Part shown: positions 47,595-56,379 of the stretch, one piece after another
Numbering within the stretch: position 1 is the first letter of the stretch
Layout: each line of letters opens with the position of its first letter
Assembly: GCA_020632875.1 (NCBI GenBank)
Contig: JACKET010000009.1
Span: 62,001 to 126,000 of the forward strand
Reading direction: 5' to 3'
Origin: Alphaproteobacteria bacterium
GTDB lineage: Bacteria > Myxococcota_A > UBA796 > GCA-2862545
DNA length: 64,000 bases
Notes under the pieces: generated by a model
The model's database searches: none
What the model saw: the letters and a program-made list of their open reading frames with translations, nothing else
Told to the model about the DNA's origin: nothing
Made by a program: the position numbers and the translations under genes

Positions 47595-48593
47595 ATGACC
47601 TACCGCGTCACCCTCGTCGAAGGGGACGGAATCGGGCCCGAGGTGACCGGCGCGACCGCGCGCATCCTCGAGGCCGCCGGCGCCCCGATCGAGTGGGAGC
47701 GCATGCCCGGCGGGCAGTCGGCGTTCGAGCAGGGGCTCGAGCCCATGCCCGCCGTGACGCTCGAGAGCATCAAGCGCAACCGCGTCGGCCTGAAGGGCCC
47801 GCTCGGCACCCCGAAGGGCGGCGGCTTCCGGTCGGCGAACGTCGCGCTGCGCCAGGAGCTCCAGCTCTACACGGGCTGGAGGCCCGTCGCGAGCCTGCCC
47901 GGCGTGAAGAGCCGGTACTCCGGGGTCGATCTCGTCGTGCTCCGCGAGAACACCCAGGGGCTCTACGCGGGCATCGAGCACGAGATCACGCCGGGCACCA
48001 TCGTGAGCCTCAAGCTGTCGAGCCGCGACGCGGGCCTGCGCATCGCGCGGTGGGCGTTCGAGCACGCCATGGCGAAGGGCCGCCGCAAGATCACCGTGTG
48101 CCACAAGCGCAGCGTGCTGCCGAAGGCCGACGGTGCCTTCGTCGAGGCGTTCGAGACCATCGGCGCCGAGTACCCGTTCATCACCCAGGAGTCCGCGACG
48201 CTCGACGACGTCGCGATGGGGCTGGCGCAAGACCCCTCGCAGTTCGACGTGATCCTGCTCCAGAACCTCTATGGCGACATCATCAGCGACCTGTGCGCCG
48301 GGCTCGTCGGCGGGCTCGGCGTGGTGCCGGGCGCCAACGTCGGCGACCGGATCGCGGTGTTCGAGGCCGTCCACGGCACCGCGCCCGACATCGCCGGACA
48401 GGGCGTCGCGAACCCCCTCGCCGTGCTGCTCTCGGGCTGCCTGATGATGGAGTACATGGGCGAGCACCGCATCGCGAACCGCGTGCGCGACGCCATCTGC
48501 ACGGTGCTCGAGGCCGGGAAGCACGTCACCCGCGACCTCGGGGGCACCGCAGGCAGCGAAGAGTTCACGAACGCCGTCATCGAGGAGCTGTGA
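47595..48593 (+). CDS. NAD-type isocitrate dehydrogenase family, catalytic-type subunit
   Basis: 332 residues with GGAGG before the ATG. It looks like the NAD-dependent (IDH3-like) branch: VEGDGIGPEVTGATARILEA, the arginine-bearing LRQELQLYTGWRPVASLPG, VVLRENTQGLYAGIEHEI, the metal site LYGDIISDLCAGLVGG and the NAD loop EAVHGTAPDIAGQGVANPLA. The usual KANIMK motif is replaced by HKRSVLPKAD, with the Lys retained. The stop overlaps the next start (TGATG). Oxidative decarboxylation of isocitrate is the best guess; homoisocitrate or isopropylmalate is not excluded. Confidence 0.88.
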   Translation: MTYRVTLVEGDGIGPEVTGATARILEAAGAPIEWERMPGGQSAFEQGLEPMPAVTLESIKRNRVGLKGPLGTPKGGGFRSANVALRQELQLYTGWRPVASLPGVKSRYSGVDLVVLRENTQGLYAGIEHEITPGTIVSLKLSSRDAGLRIARWAFEHAMAKGRRKITVCHKRSVLPKADGAFVEAFETIGAEYPFITQESATLDDVAMGLAQDPSQFDVILLQNLYGDIISDLCAGLVGGLGVVPGANVGDRIAVFEAVHGTAPDIAGQGVANPLAVLLSGCLMMEYMGEHRIANRVRDAICTVLEAGKHVTRDLGGTAGSEEFTNAVIEEL

Positions 48594-49549
48594 TGCGCCA
48601 CGAAGTCACCCTGGTCCCCGGCGACTGCCCGGCCCTCTTCGAGCACGTCCGCCCCGTGATCGCCGCCACCGGCGTCGACATCGCGTTCGACGAGCCCTCA
48701 GCGAACCCCACGGTCGAGGGCCTGCTGGCCAGCGCGCGCCGCACCGGCACCGTGCTCATGGGCTACGAGCACGGCCGACGCGATCTCGGCGAGCTGGCGC
48801 CGGTCGTGCAGCTCCGCGAGAAGCTCGGGGTGTTCTGCAACCTGCGCCCGGTCCGCAACATCGCGGGGCTGCCGTCGATCGCCGAGAACGTCGATCTGCT
48901 CATCGTGCGCGAGACCACCGAGGACATCTACGCCCACCTCGAGCACGAGAGCATCCCCGGCGTGTTCGAGGGCCTGAAGGTCACGACGCGCGCGGCGTGC
49001 GAGCGCATCGCGCGCCACGCGTTCGAGATCGCCCGCCAGTACGGGCGGAAGCGCGTCACGATCGTGCACAAGGCCAACATCATGAAGCTGTCCGACGGCA
49101 TGTTCCTCCGCACGGCCCAGGCGATCGCGAAGGACTACCCGGACATCGAGCACGACGACGTGATCGTCGACGCGCTGTGCATGAAGCTCATCCTGAATCC
49201 CGAGCGCTTCGACGTGCTGCTGACGGGCAACCTCTTCGGCGACATCGTGGCCGACCTGTGCACGGGCTTGGTGGGCGGCACGAGCAACGCGCCCAGCATC
49301 AACACGGCCCCCGACTGCACGCTGTTCACGGCGGGCCACCGCGTCACGGCCGAAGAGGCCGAAGCGAACCCGATGCACATCCTCGTCCCGCTCCAGAGCA
49401 TGCTCGCCCACCTCGGCGAGGACGCCGCTGCAGCGCGCCTGCACGCCGCGCTCGAGACGACGCTCACGTCGGGCGTGAAGCCCACGGTGCTCGGGGGCTC
49501 GACGAACGGCGCCGCGTTCTGCGCCGCCGTGGTCGAAGCGCTCGGGTAG
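48593..49549 (+). CDS. isocitrate-dehydrogenase-family paralogue with degenerate NAD loop
   Basis: 318 residues, starting one base into the upstream stop (TGATG). The family signature is there: LREKLGVFCNLRPVRNIAG, VRETTEDIYAHLEHESIPGV, HKANIMKLSDGMFLRT (catalytic Lys) and the metal site FGDIVADLCTGLVGG. But the N-terminal GDGIGPE is LVPGDCPALFEH, and the NAD-binding HGTAPDIAG region is altered (SINTAPDCTLFTAGH). The pair therefore resembles eukaryotic IDH3, with catalytic and regulatory chains, rather than two independent enzymes. This is a hypothesis. It abuts the stop of the convergent vWA gene. Confidence 0.85.
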   Translation: MRHEVTLVPGDCPALFEHVRPVIAATGVDIAFDEPSANPTVEGLLASARRTGTVLMGYEHGRRDLGELAPVVQLREKLGVFCNLRPVRNIAGLPSIAENVDLLIVRETTEDIYAHLEHESIPGVFEGLKVTTRAACERIARHAFEIARQYGRKRVTIVHKANIMKLSDGMFLRTAQAIAKDYPDIEHDDVIVDALCMKLILNPERFDVLLTGNLFGDIVADLCTGLVGGTSNAPSINTAPDCTLFTAGHRVTAEEAEANPMHILVPLQSMLAHLGEDAAAARLHAALETTLTSGVKPTVLGGSTNGAAFCAAVVEALG

Positions 49550-50839
49550 CTACTCGGGCAGGTACTCGACCGAGACCGTCGCACCGGCCGCCGGGCGGAC
49601 GTTCAGGTACACGGTGGTCGACGCGGCGTCGTAGGTGTAGTCGGCCGGATCGAGCACGGTCGCCGTGAGGCCGTCGTCGGCGGTGACCTCGACGATCTCG
49701 AGCGCGGGGCCGGGCAGCACGACCCGCGCGGAGTCGAGCAGGTGGTCGAACATCTGCTGGAGCGGGGTCTCCCAGTCGGTGGCGCAGATGCTGGCCGCCA
49801 CGCCGCCCGTGTGGGTCACGTAGTTGTGGTAGGCCTGCCCCTCGGGGGGCGTGGCCGTCGGGCAGTTCGTGCCGGGGATGAAGTAGAACCCGTGCGCGAT
49901 CACGTCTTCGGGACGGGCCTTCTTGGTGTCGAGCCAGTCGCGGAAGTCGGGCCCGGAGATCGGCGCGGCGCCGGACTGATCCTCTTCGTCGCTGACGAAG
50001 ATGAGCGAGAGCGTCGCCTCGTCGCGGACGAAGCCCGCGTTGCGCGGGATGTCGGGCTTCTCTTCGACCATGGTCCACGCGGCGGCGCGGCCCTTCTCCT
50101 CGTAGAAGCCGTTGGTGCCGATCACCGCCATCTGGCCGAAGGTCTGCTCGGGATCCGGCGTGTTCGGGTCGATGTAGCTGACGCCGTTCGCGGTCTGCAG
50201 CTTGCCCTGCCCGTTCGCCGCGTCGTCCATGTCGGTCGTGACGACGCCGATGTGCCAGTCGAGCCCGGTGGCCTGGACGCTCGGCAGCACGGAGGGCAGC
50301 GCGGCGTTCAGGGCGGTCTGCTCTTCGAGCATCGAGCAGGAGTTGTCGACGACGAACAGGATGTCGGCGGGCGGGTACGGATCGGGCTCTTCGACGATCT
50401 CGGTCGCGACCTGGGCGACGAACGCGTACGAGAAGTGCTCGATGTACGCGCGGATCACGCCGCCCTCGTCGCTCGTCCAGCTCGGCGACACGCGGTCGTA
50501 GCCGCCGTCGTCGTTCGACCAGTAGATCCGCGGGCGCGAGGCGTCGGCCGGACCGTACGGGAGGCGCACCACGACGGGCTCGGCGAAGATCAGGCCGTGG
50601 GGCTCGAACGCCCAGACCTTCGACAGCGCGTCGTACTCGGCGGGCGGGTCGTCGGCGGTCTCGTAGATGCGGATCTCGATCTCTTCGGAGACCGCCCCTT
50701 CGGGGAACACCACGGAGACGCCGTCGAAGGACAGCTCGCCCCCCTCGGGACCCACGTACACCGGCTCGGGCGCCGGCTCGTCGGTGTCTTCGCTGTACTT
50801 GTTGAAGCAGCCGGTCAGCACGAGCAGGGAAAGGACCAT
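49550..50839 (-). CDS. ZU5-like plus vWA-domain lipoprotein
   Basis: 429 residues. The lipobox is LVLTGC. Next come an acidic linker and a ZU5-like domain (GPEGGELSFDGVSVVFPEGA, SEEIEIRIYETADD). A vWA-type domain has DILFVVDNSCSMLEEQ, GVVTTDMDDAANGQG and FVSDEEDQSGAAPI. The C-terminal segment LDPADYTYDAASTTVYLNV is shared in layout with the 59609 protein. The function may be surface adhesion or ion-dependent binding. TACAAT (50863-50868) and GGAGG precede the ATG. Confidence 0.88.
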   Translation of the reverse strand: MVLSLLVLTGCFNKYSEDTDEPAPEPVYVGPEGGELSFDGVSVVFPEGAVSEEIEIRIYETADDPPAEYDALSKVWAFEPHGLIFAEPVVVRLPYGPADASRPRIYWSNDDGGYDRVSPSWTSDEGGVIRAYIEHFSYAFVAQVATEIVEEPDPYPPADILFVVDNSCSMLEEQTALNAALPSVLPSVQATGLDWHIGVVTTDMDDAANGQGKLQTANGVSYIDPNTPDPEQTFGQMAVIGTNGFYEEKGRAAAWTMVEEKPDIPRNAGFVRDEATLSLIFVSDEEDQSGAAPISGPDFRDWLDTKKARPEDVIAHGFYFIPGTNCPTATPPEGQAYHNYVTHTGGVAASICATDWETPLQQMFDHLLDSARVVLPGPALEIVEVTADDGLTATVLDPADYTYDAASTTVYLNVRPAAGATVSVEYLPE

Positions 50840-50862
50840 CGCGTGGGCCTCCAGTGAAGCCG

Positions 50863-50868
50863 ATTGTA
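50863..50868 (-). promoter_or_regulatory. -10 hexamer TACAAT of the vWA lipoprotein gene
   Basis: A close match to TATAAT, 23 bases before the ATG at 50839, with GGAGG in the leader. No convincing -35 was found. Confidence 0.4.
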
Positions 50869-50964
50869 GCCGTGTGTTGCAGTCGACGCCCGACAGGGGG
50901 ATTTCATGGAAGAGTGCACACGGCGCGCCGGTTACATGCCCGGCGCATCCCTGGAGTCCGAATC

Positions 50965-52347
50965 ATGACCCGTTGGTGCAGCGTCGGGCTGCTCTTCCTC
51001 TCGCAGTACGCAAGCGCGACCGAGCTGGTCGTGAAGGCGAAGGACGGCCAGAAGGCCGTGGTCCTGGTCGACGAGTACGTGAAGGGCGAAGCTCCCGTCA
51101 CCACGACCGCCGATGCCGGTGAGGTCGAGGTCGCCTTCCGGATGTCGATGTTCGGTCCCGTCCTCTTCTCCGAGAAGATCACGGTCCCCGCGAGCGGCTC
51201 GGTCGAGCTGCTCGTCGACATGGAGGAGCGCACGGTCGAGGTCGTGTCCACGACCGCTCCCGAGCCCGCCCCGGCGCCGAAGCCCGCCCCCGAGCCGGCG
51301 CCGAAGCCCAAGCCCGCCCCCGAGCCCGCTCCCGTGTCGGGCCTCGGCCCGGCCCCCGAGCCCGGCGCAGGCGAAGGCATCGTGACGGTCAAGGCCAGCA
51401 AGGAGGGCCTGCCGATCTCCGTCGACGGGAAGGACACCGGCAAGAAGGTGCCGGCCCACCTCCCCCTCGCGCCCGGCAAGCACGTGGTGAAGATCGCGCA
51501 GGGCTGCTTCGCCGGCGAGAAGGAGTTCCAGGTCTCCGAGGGCGAGAAGTCCGAGATCTCGGTCGACCTCGCGGCCGACAAGGCGATGCTCGCCGTCCGC
51601 TCCGACCCGAGCGGGGCGACGATCTACCTCGACGGCAAAGAGCTCGGCGTGGCGCCGATGGATGCGCGGCTCACCTGCGGCGAGCGCACGTTCAAGGCCA
51701 CGAAGGATGGCTACCTCGCCATCGAGAAGACGGTCGACGTGGGCACCGACGAGTCGGTGAGCTTCGAGCTCCAGAAGGATGCCTGGGGCAGCCTCGAGGT
51801 CAGCGTCGAGCCCGCCGATGCGGCGATTCTGCTCGACGGCGATCGCGTCGGCACCGGCAAGGCCACGCTCGACAAGGTGCAGGCCGGCTCGCACACGCTC
51901 ACGATCGAGCGGAAGGGCAAGGAGGTCGAGAAGCGCACGGTCGAGGTCGGCGAGGGCAAGTCCGTCGTGCTGGCCCTCGTCGTCAGCGCCGACACCAAGG
52001 GCCCGAAAGAGCCGAAGGCGAAGGGCAACGGCCCGAAGGTCGCCCCCATCGTCATCGGCGGCGTGGGCATCGTGGGCTCCATCCCGCTGGTCGGGCTCGG
52101 CGTGTACAACTACAGCCAGGCCCGCATCGCATACGACGACTACCTCACGATCGAAGACGAGGCCGAAGCCGACCGGATCTTCAAGGAAGAGGTCGCGCCC
52201 CGCCAGACCGTCGCGTTCGCGGAGTGGGCCGCCGGCGGCGTGCTCCTCGCGGGCGGCGCCGCGCTCGTGACCGTCGGGTTCCTCGACGGAGACGGGCTCT
52301 ACGCGGCCCCCACGCCCAACGGCTTCGTGATCGGCGGGCGCTTCTGA
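50965..52347 (+). CDS. PEGA-domain protein with C-terminal membrane spans
   Basis: 460 residues. A signal peptide (RWCSVGLLFLSQYASATE) is followed by a beta domain, a Pro/Ala/Glu/Lys linker (APEPAPAPKPAPEPAPKPK) and three PEGA-like units (GIVTVKASKEGLPISVDGKD, AMLAVRSDPSGATIYLDGKE, WGSLEVSVEPADAAILLDGD). The C-terminus has two spans (APIVIGGVGIVGSIPLVGLG, and the FAEWAAGGVLLAGGAALVTV segment) around a charged helix. PEGA proteins are typical secreted or surface proteins of Myxococcota. A coupled membrane protein follows after four bases. Confidence 0.88.
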   Translation: MTRWCSVGLLFLSQYASATELVVKAKDGQKAVVLVDEYVKGEAPVTTTADAGEVEVAFRMSMFGPVLFSEKITVPASGSVELLVDMEERTVEVVSTTAPEPAPAPKPAPEPAPKPKPAPEPAPVSGLGPAPEPGAGEGIVTVKASKEGLPISVDGKDTGKKVPAHLPLAPGKHVVKIAQGCFAGEKEFQVSEGEKSEISVDLAADKAMLAVRSDPSGATIYLDGKELGVAPMDARLTCGERTFKATKDGYLAIEKTVDVGTDESVSFELQKDAWGSLEVSVEPADAAILLDGDRVGTGKATLDKVQAGSHTLTIERKGKEVEKRTVEVGEGKSVVLALVVSADTKGPKEPKAKGNGPKVAPIVIGGVGIVGSIPLVGLGVYNYSQARIAYDDYLTIEDEAEADRIFKEEVAPRQTVAFAEWAAGGVLLAGGAALVTVGFLDGDGLYAAPTPNGFVIGGRF

Positions 52348-52351
52348 CCGC

Positions 52352-53314
52352 ATGAACGGGATGGGCGCCTTCGCGCCGAGGTGGGAGGGCGGTGCCCTGG
52401 CTCTCTCGGTGCACGACGGGCTCCGCCCGCGCGGGCCGAACGTGTTCGTGTACCCCGACCGGATCGAGGTGAACGGCGAGCGCCTGCCCCACGAGGCCGT
52501 CCGCGACGTGCGGCTCGCCACGACCAACGGCCGGCCGCGGCGGCACGTGCTGGACGTCTACGTCGCGCCGGGCGTGCTGAAGGCGGCGGGCCTCCCCGTG
52601 CCCGAGCTCGGGAACGCGATGTTCAGCGACAAGGGCGTCCGGGTGCCGCTGCTCGACGCGCAGCTGGGCGACGTCCACGAGCTGATCCGCGTCCTCGAGC
52701 TGTGGCGCGACGACGAGGCGGTGCGGGTCGCGTGGGGCACGGCCGACGTGGAGCCGCTGCTCGTGCCGCGGTTCGACGAGCGCCTGCTCGCGGAGACCGG
52801 CGCGCACCTGACCGCGGCCGGCGTCGAGATCCCCTGCGCACCGCCCCTCGACGGGCTCGCGCTGGCCGGCTGCTCGATGGTGCTGCTGTACCCGCTGCTG
52901 GGCCTCGGCTCGTGCGTCGCCGGCATGACGTGGACCCCGACGGGCACCGGCGCGACGGGCACCTTCACCGATCCGACCTTCCTGGTCCTGTGGATCCTGC
53001 TCGGGGTGTTCATGGGCTTCGTGTGGACCGGCGTGCGGAGGCTGGCCCCCGTCGAGCCGGGCTGGCTGCGCATCGGCCAGTCGGGCCTGACCCTGCCCGA
53101 AGGCACCGTCGTGCCGTTCGAGGCGCTCTCCGTGGTGCACGGGGCGAACCGGATCCTCCGCATCCGCACCGCGACGAAGACGTACAAGGTGTTCGACCTG
53201 AAGGGCGACGCGACCCGTCTGGCGGCGGCGATCGACGCGCTCCGGCGCGCGCCGGGCGAAGCCCCTGCCGAGATCGAGAAGCTGCGCGGTCGCCGCGCCA
53301 CCGCGCTGGAGTGA
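52352..53314 (+). CDS. membrane protein with two spans and PH-like ends
   Basis: 320 residues. The first ~160 are soluble and beta-rich (NVFVYPDRIEVNGERLPHEA, VRDVRLATTNG). Two spans follow (residues ~165-190, LAGCSMVLLYPLLGLGSC, and ~205-225, FLVLWILLGVFMGFVW), then a PH-like segment (PFEALSVVHGANRILRIRTA). It is probably in the inner membrane. It is four bases from the PEGA gene and may share a transcript. No family recognised. Confidence 0.72.
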   Translation: MNGMGAFAPRWEGGALALSVHDGLRPRGPNVFVYPDRIEVNGERLPHEAVRDVRLATTNGRPRRHVLDVYVAPGVLKAAGLPVPELGNAMFSDKGVRVPLLDAQLGDVHELIRVLELWRDDEAVRVAWGTADVEPLLVPRFDERLLAETGAHLTAAGVEIPCAPPLDGLALAGCSMVLLYPLLGLGSCVAGMTWTPTGTGATGTFTDPTFLVLWILLGVFMGFVWTGVRRLAPVEPGWLRIGQSGLTLPEGTVVPFEALSVVHGANRILRIRTATKTYKVFDLKGDATRLAAAIDALRRAPGEAPAEIEKLRGRRATALE

Positions 53315-53317
53315 CGC

Positions 53318-55231
53318 TCAGCGCCGCCTGGAGGCGATCCCGGCGAGCAGGAGCGTGAAGAGGCCGGCCGGACCGGGCGTGCCGGCGGCGCAGCGGCATC
53401 CGGTCAGCGCGACGTCCGTGTCGCCCCCGTCGGTGTCGACATCGCCGTCCGTGTCCGCATCGCTGTCCGTGTCGGCATCGCTGTCGGTGTCCGCATCCGA
53501 ATCGCTGTCGGCGTCGCTGTCCGTGTCCGCGTCGGAATCGCTGTCCGCGTCCGAATCGCTGTCCGTGTCCGAATCGCTGTCCGTGTCCGCGTCCGTGTCC
53601 GAGTCTGCGTCCGTGTCGGCATCGGTGTCGCTGTCCGTGTCGGCATCGGTGTCGCTGTCCGTGTCCGAATCGGAGTCGGCGTCCGTGTCGGCATCCGCGT
53701 CGGTGTCGGCATCGGAGTCCGCGTCTGCATCGGTGTCGGCGTCCGTGTCGGTATCCGCGTCGGTGTCCGCGTCCCCCTGGCACGTCACCAGCGGGTTGTC
53801 GGGATCGCAGTCCCACATCGCCGCAACGCCATCGCCGTCGTCGTCGACCCACAGCGCGGGCTCGGCCTCGGGACCGCCGGTGGCGCCGTGGTCGGCGGGC
53901 GACGTGTCGGGGTCCTGCCCGGTCGCCCCGTCGAGCCAGGGCGCCTGGTACGGCGGGACGGGCGCTTCGCAGCCCGTGAGCGTGAACCCGGGCGACCCGA
54001 TCACGGTGGTCACGTACGGCGCGAGCGACACGTCCGACACGACATCGGTGAGGGTCACCTGCCCGCCCGTGGTGGAGAACGGGTTGGCCCCGTGCCCGGC
54101 GACGACCGACCGCACGAGGCTGAGCTGCCCGCTCCCTCCGACGCCCGCGAGCGGACCCGTGGTCGCCGTGCCGTCGAGGAAGGTGCCGTGCGTCACGGTG
54201 ACCGTGCCGCGCACCCACAGGCCGCCGCCCGTCGTGCCCGCGTCGTTGCCCACGAGCCACAGGTTGTCGCCGTCGACCACCGAGCCGACCGCGGCGTGCA
54301 CTGCCCCGCCCTCGGTGGTGGACTGGTTGGCGCAGAAGCCCGTGCGGCGCAGATCGGCGACACCAGAGAGGATGAACAGGCCCCCGCCGTCACCCGCAGT
54401 GTTCTGCTCGAACCGGGCCCCGTCGGCAAAGAGCGTGCCGTTCGCGACGTAGACCGTGCCCCACGCCACGGTGGTGTTCTGATCGAAGGTCGTGGAGAGC
54501 AGCGACACCTGCGCCGTCTCGAACACGGTGACCGCGCCGCCGTTCGCCGCGGCGTTCTGGGAGAACACGCAATCGTCGAAGGTCGCCGCCGAGTTGCCCC
54601 CGGCGAACACGGCGCCGCCGAGGTGCGTCGGGTCGAGGTTCCCGACGAACGAGGAGCCCACGAACGTCGCGGCCGACGTGCCGTGCATCGACACCGCGCC
54701 GCCCTCCGGCGACATGAGACCGACAGCGGAGTTGCCCTCGAAGCTGCACCGCAGGCAGGTGAGCGCCGCGCCGTTGAGGTGGATGCCGCCCCCACGCGCG
54801 GCGGAGCCGTTCATGAACACCACGTCGGTCGCGAGCATCGACCCGCCGAGGAACACCGCCCCACCGCCGTCGTTCGTGAGCCCGACCGCGGATCCGCCGT
54901 CCATCACGACGTCCGTGAGGGTCACGGTGCCGTCGGCGAACACGAACCGCCGGTTCGACGGCGTCTCGAGCGTGACGCCCTGGAGGACCAGCGTGCTGCC
55001 CGCAGGCACGATGAACAGGCTCTGCCCGGAGGTCGCGTGGATCGTCGTCTGCGCCGAGCCCGCGCCGACGATCTCGAGGGAGCCCGACAGCCCGACGAAG
55101 CCGAGGTCCCAGTCCCCCGCGTCGACGAGGATCCGGTCGCCATCGTTCGCCAGCGCCGCAGCCGCATCGAGCGTCGGAACACTGCCAGGCACGAGGATGT
55201 CCGCGGCCGACGCCGCGATGACCCACCACAT
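53318..55231 (-). CDS. beta-helix surface protein with Asp-Thr/Ser-Asp spacer and MYXO-CTERM-like tail
   Basis: 637 residues. The N-terminal leader is short (MWWVIAASAADILVPG). The main body is a right-handed parallel beta-helix of POMP type (GGAVFLGGS, GGGIHLNG, GGAVSMHG, GGAVFAGG, GGGLFIL, GGAVHAAVGS). It ends in a ~120-residue acidic spacer of DTD, DAD and DSD units (53416-53773), then GCRCAAGTPGPAGLFTLLLA and GIASRRR, i.e. Cys-rich motif, hydrophobic span and Arg cluster as in MYXO-CTERM tails. The protein should be anchored on or cleaved at the surface. TAGTCT lies six bases before the ATG. Confidence 0.88.
   Translation of the reverse strand: MWWVIAASAADILVPGSVPTLDAAAALANDGDRILVDAGDWDLGFVGLSGSLEIVGAGSAQTTIHATSGQSLFIVPAGSTLVLQGVTLETPSNRRFVFADGTVTLTDVVMDGGSAVGLTNDGGGAVFLGGSMLATDVVFMNGSAARGGGIHLNGAALTCLRCSFEGNSAVGLMSPEGGAVSMHGTSAATFVGSSFVGNLDPTHLGGAVFAGGNSAATFDDCVFSQNAAANGGAVTVFETAQVSLLSTTFDQNTTVAWGTVYVANGTLFADGARFEQNTAGDGGGLFILSGVADLRRTGFCANQSTTEGGAVHAAVGSVVDGDNLWLVGNDAGTTGGGLWVRGTVTVTHGTFLDGTATTGPLAGVGGSGQLSLVRSVVAGHGANPFSTTGGQVTLTDVVSDVSLAPYVTTVIGSPGFTLTGCEAPVPPYQAPWLDGATGQDPDTSPADHGATGGPEAEPALWVDDDGDGVAAMWDCDPDNPLVTCQGDADTDADTDTDADTDADADSDADTDADADTDADSDSDTDSDTDADTDSDTDADTDADSDTDADTDSDSDTDSDSDADSDSDADTDSDADSDSDADTDSDADTDSDADTDGDVDTDGGDTDVALTGCRCAAGTPGPAGLFTLLLAGIASRRR
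53416..53773. repeat. 6-bp-periodic coding repeat of the DTD/DAD/DSD spacer
   Basis: GTCCGTGTC/GTCGGCATC/GTCCGAATC-type units in the antisense direction give alternating Asp with Thr, Ala or Ser. In other frames the repeat is Ser/Val/Ala-rich, which creates spurious open frames. It may be unstable through slippage. Confidence 0.85.
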
Positions 55232-55237
55232 CGGCTC

Positions 55238-55243
55238 AGACTA
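55238..55243 (-). promoter_or_regulatory. -10 hexamer TAGTCT, six bases before ATG 55231
   Basis: Minus-strand TAGTCT, GAGCCG, ATG of the beta-helix protein. It is identical in hexamer and spacing to 5610-5615, and there is no Shine-Dalgarno. Confidence 0.55.
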
Positions 55244-55265
55244 CCCGCATGGCCGCCCGGTCGCT

Positions 55266-56315
55266 TCAGCGCCGGACGTCACCCGCGGCCTTGGCATCGG
55301 GGACGGCGCGCAGCTCGACGATGTCGACGTTCGCGTTGTCGAAGTCCTGCGAGGTCATGGTGACCTCGAGTCCGGGCGACCAGCGCTCCTGCATGTCGGG
55401 GTCGTTCGCCGCCAGGCCCTTGAAGGTGGCCTCGGTGATGAAGCGCTTCGGCGTGCCCTCGGGCGCGTCCTTCGGGGGCGCCAGGGTGCCGACCATGGTG
55501 CTCTCGCTCGTCGGGATCTCGCCTTCGATCGGGATCTCGATCTCTTCGATGACCCCGCCCTTGGCGTTCTTGATCGTCGTCACGATCACGAGATCCGTCA
55601 TGTCGTACGCGCTCTTGTTGCGGAACATGAAGTGGAAGATCGTGACCTTCTCGTCGAGCTCGTCCTGGTCGGGCAGCTGCATCCAGCTCGCGTTGGCGAC
55701 ATCGACGTAGTGGTCGGGGTTGTAGAGCGGATCGTACTTCTTCTGCACCTTCTCGCCGCCGAGCTGGTACATCGGGAGCACCGCCGTCACCGCGATCCAG
55801 CCCTCGTCGCCGCTCTCGGTGCGGGCGCGGTAGAACTCGCCGCGCTTCGCGAGCAGCTCGAGCGTGCTGTCCTTCGCGACCGACGTGACCGCCGAGGAGT
55901 TGGCGTCGGGCTTGCTGTGCAGGCTCACGCCCTCGTTCGTGACGATCATCTGGCTGTAGGTGAGGCCGCCATCACCGACGAGCACCTCGTCGCCATCGGG
56001 CAGGTACTGCACGAGCACCAGGATCCCGAGGCCACCGAGGCCGATGAACCCGAGCAGCCCGACGACGATCATCATCGGGATGATGGCCTTCATGGCGCCG
56101 CCCGGCTTGTAGCCGTCGAGATCGTCGTCGTCGTCGCCGCCCTTGAAGTGCGGAGCGAGAGCCGGGACCTCCGTCGCGTAGACCCAGTCTTCCGCCTCGG
56201 GCGGCTGGATCATGTCGCCGGCCTGGAGATCGCCGCGCTGCGCCATGGCGATCAGCTCCGGCAGACCTTCCACGGTGAACTGGTTGTCTCCCTGGGTCAC
56301 CCTCCACTGGGCCAT
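55266..56315 (-). CDS. GYF-like/SH3 membrane protein
   Basis: 349 residues. The N-terminus resembles a GYF_2-type module (MAQWRVTQGDNQFTVEGLPE, AQRGDLQAGDMIQPPEAEDW). An acidic linker and one span (IIPMMIVVGLLGFIGLGGLG) follow. Outside is an SH3-like domain (GVSLHSKPDANSSAVTSVAK, DEGWIAVTAVLPMY) and a C-terminal beta domain (ENKSAYDMTD-like) with no assigned family. Combining a GYF module with a span and an SH3 domain is common in Myxococcota. The role is unknown. Confidence 0.83.
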   Translation of the reverse strand: MAQWRVTQGDNQFTVEGLPELIAMAQRGDLQAGDMIQPPEAEDWVYATEVPALAPHFKGGDDDDDLDGYKPGGAMKAIIPMMIVVGLLGFIGLGGLGILVLVQYLPDGDEVLVGDGGLTYSQMIVTNEGVSLHSKPDANSSAVTSVAKDSTLELLAKRGEFYRARTESGDEGWIAVTAVLPMYQLGGEKVQKKYDPLYNPDHYVDVANASWMQLPDQDELDEKVTIFHFMFRNKSAYDMTDLVIVTTIKNAKGGVIEEIEIPIEGEIPTSESTMVGTLAPPKDAPEGTPKRFITEATFKGLAANDPDMQERWSPGLEVTMTSQDFDNANVDIVELRAVPDAKAAGDVRR

Positions 56316-56379
56316 CGGGTACCTCCCCGACCCTCCTCACACGCAGCCCGGCTCGCGTCAGTGCGCCTTGACCGAAGGC

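Noticed and set aside
53355..54452. Plus-strand frame rich in Ser-Val-Ser-Ala repeats
   Set aside because: It is the antisense reading of the DTD/DAD spacer repeat and the beta-helix domain.
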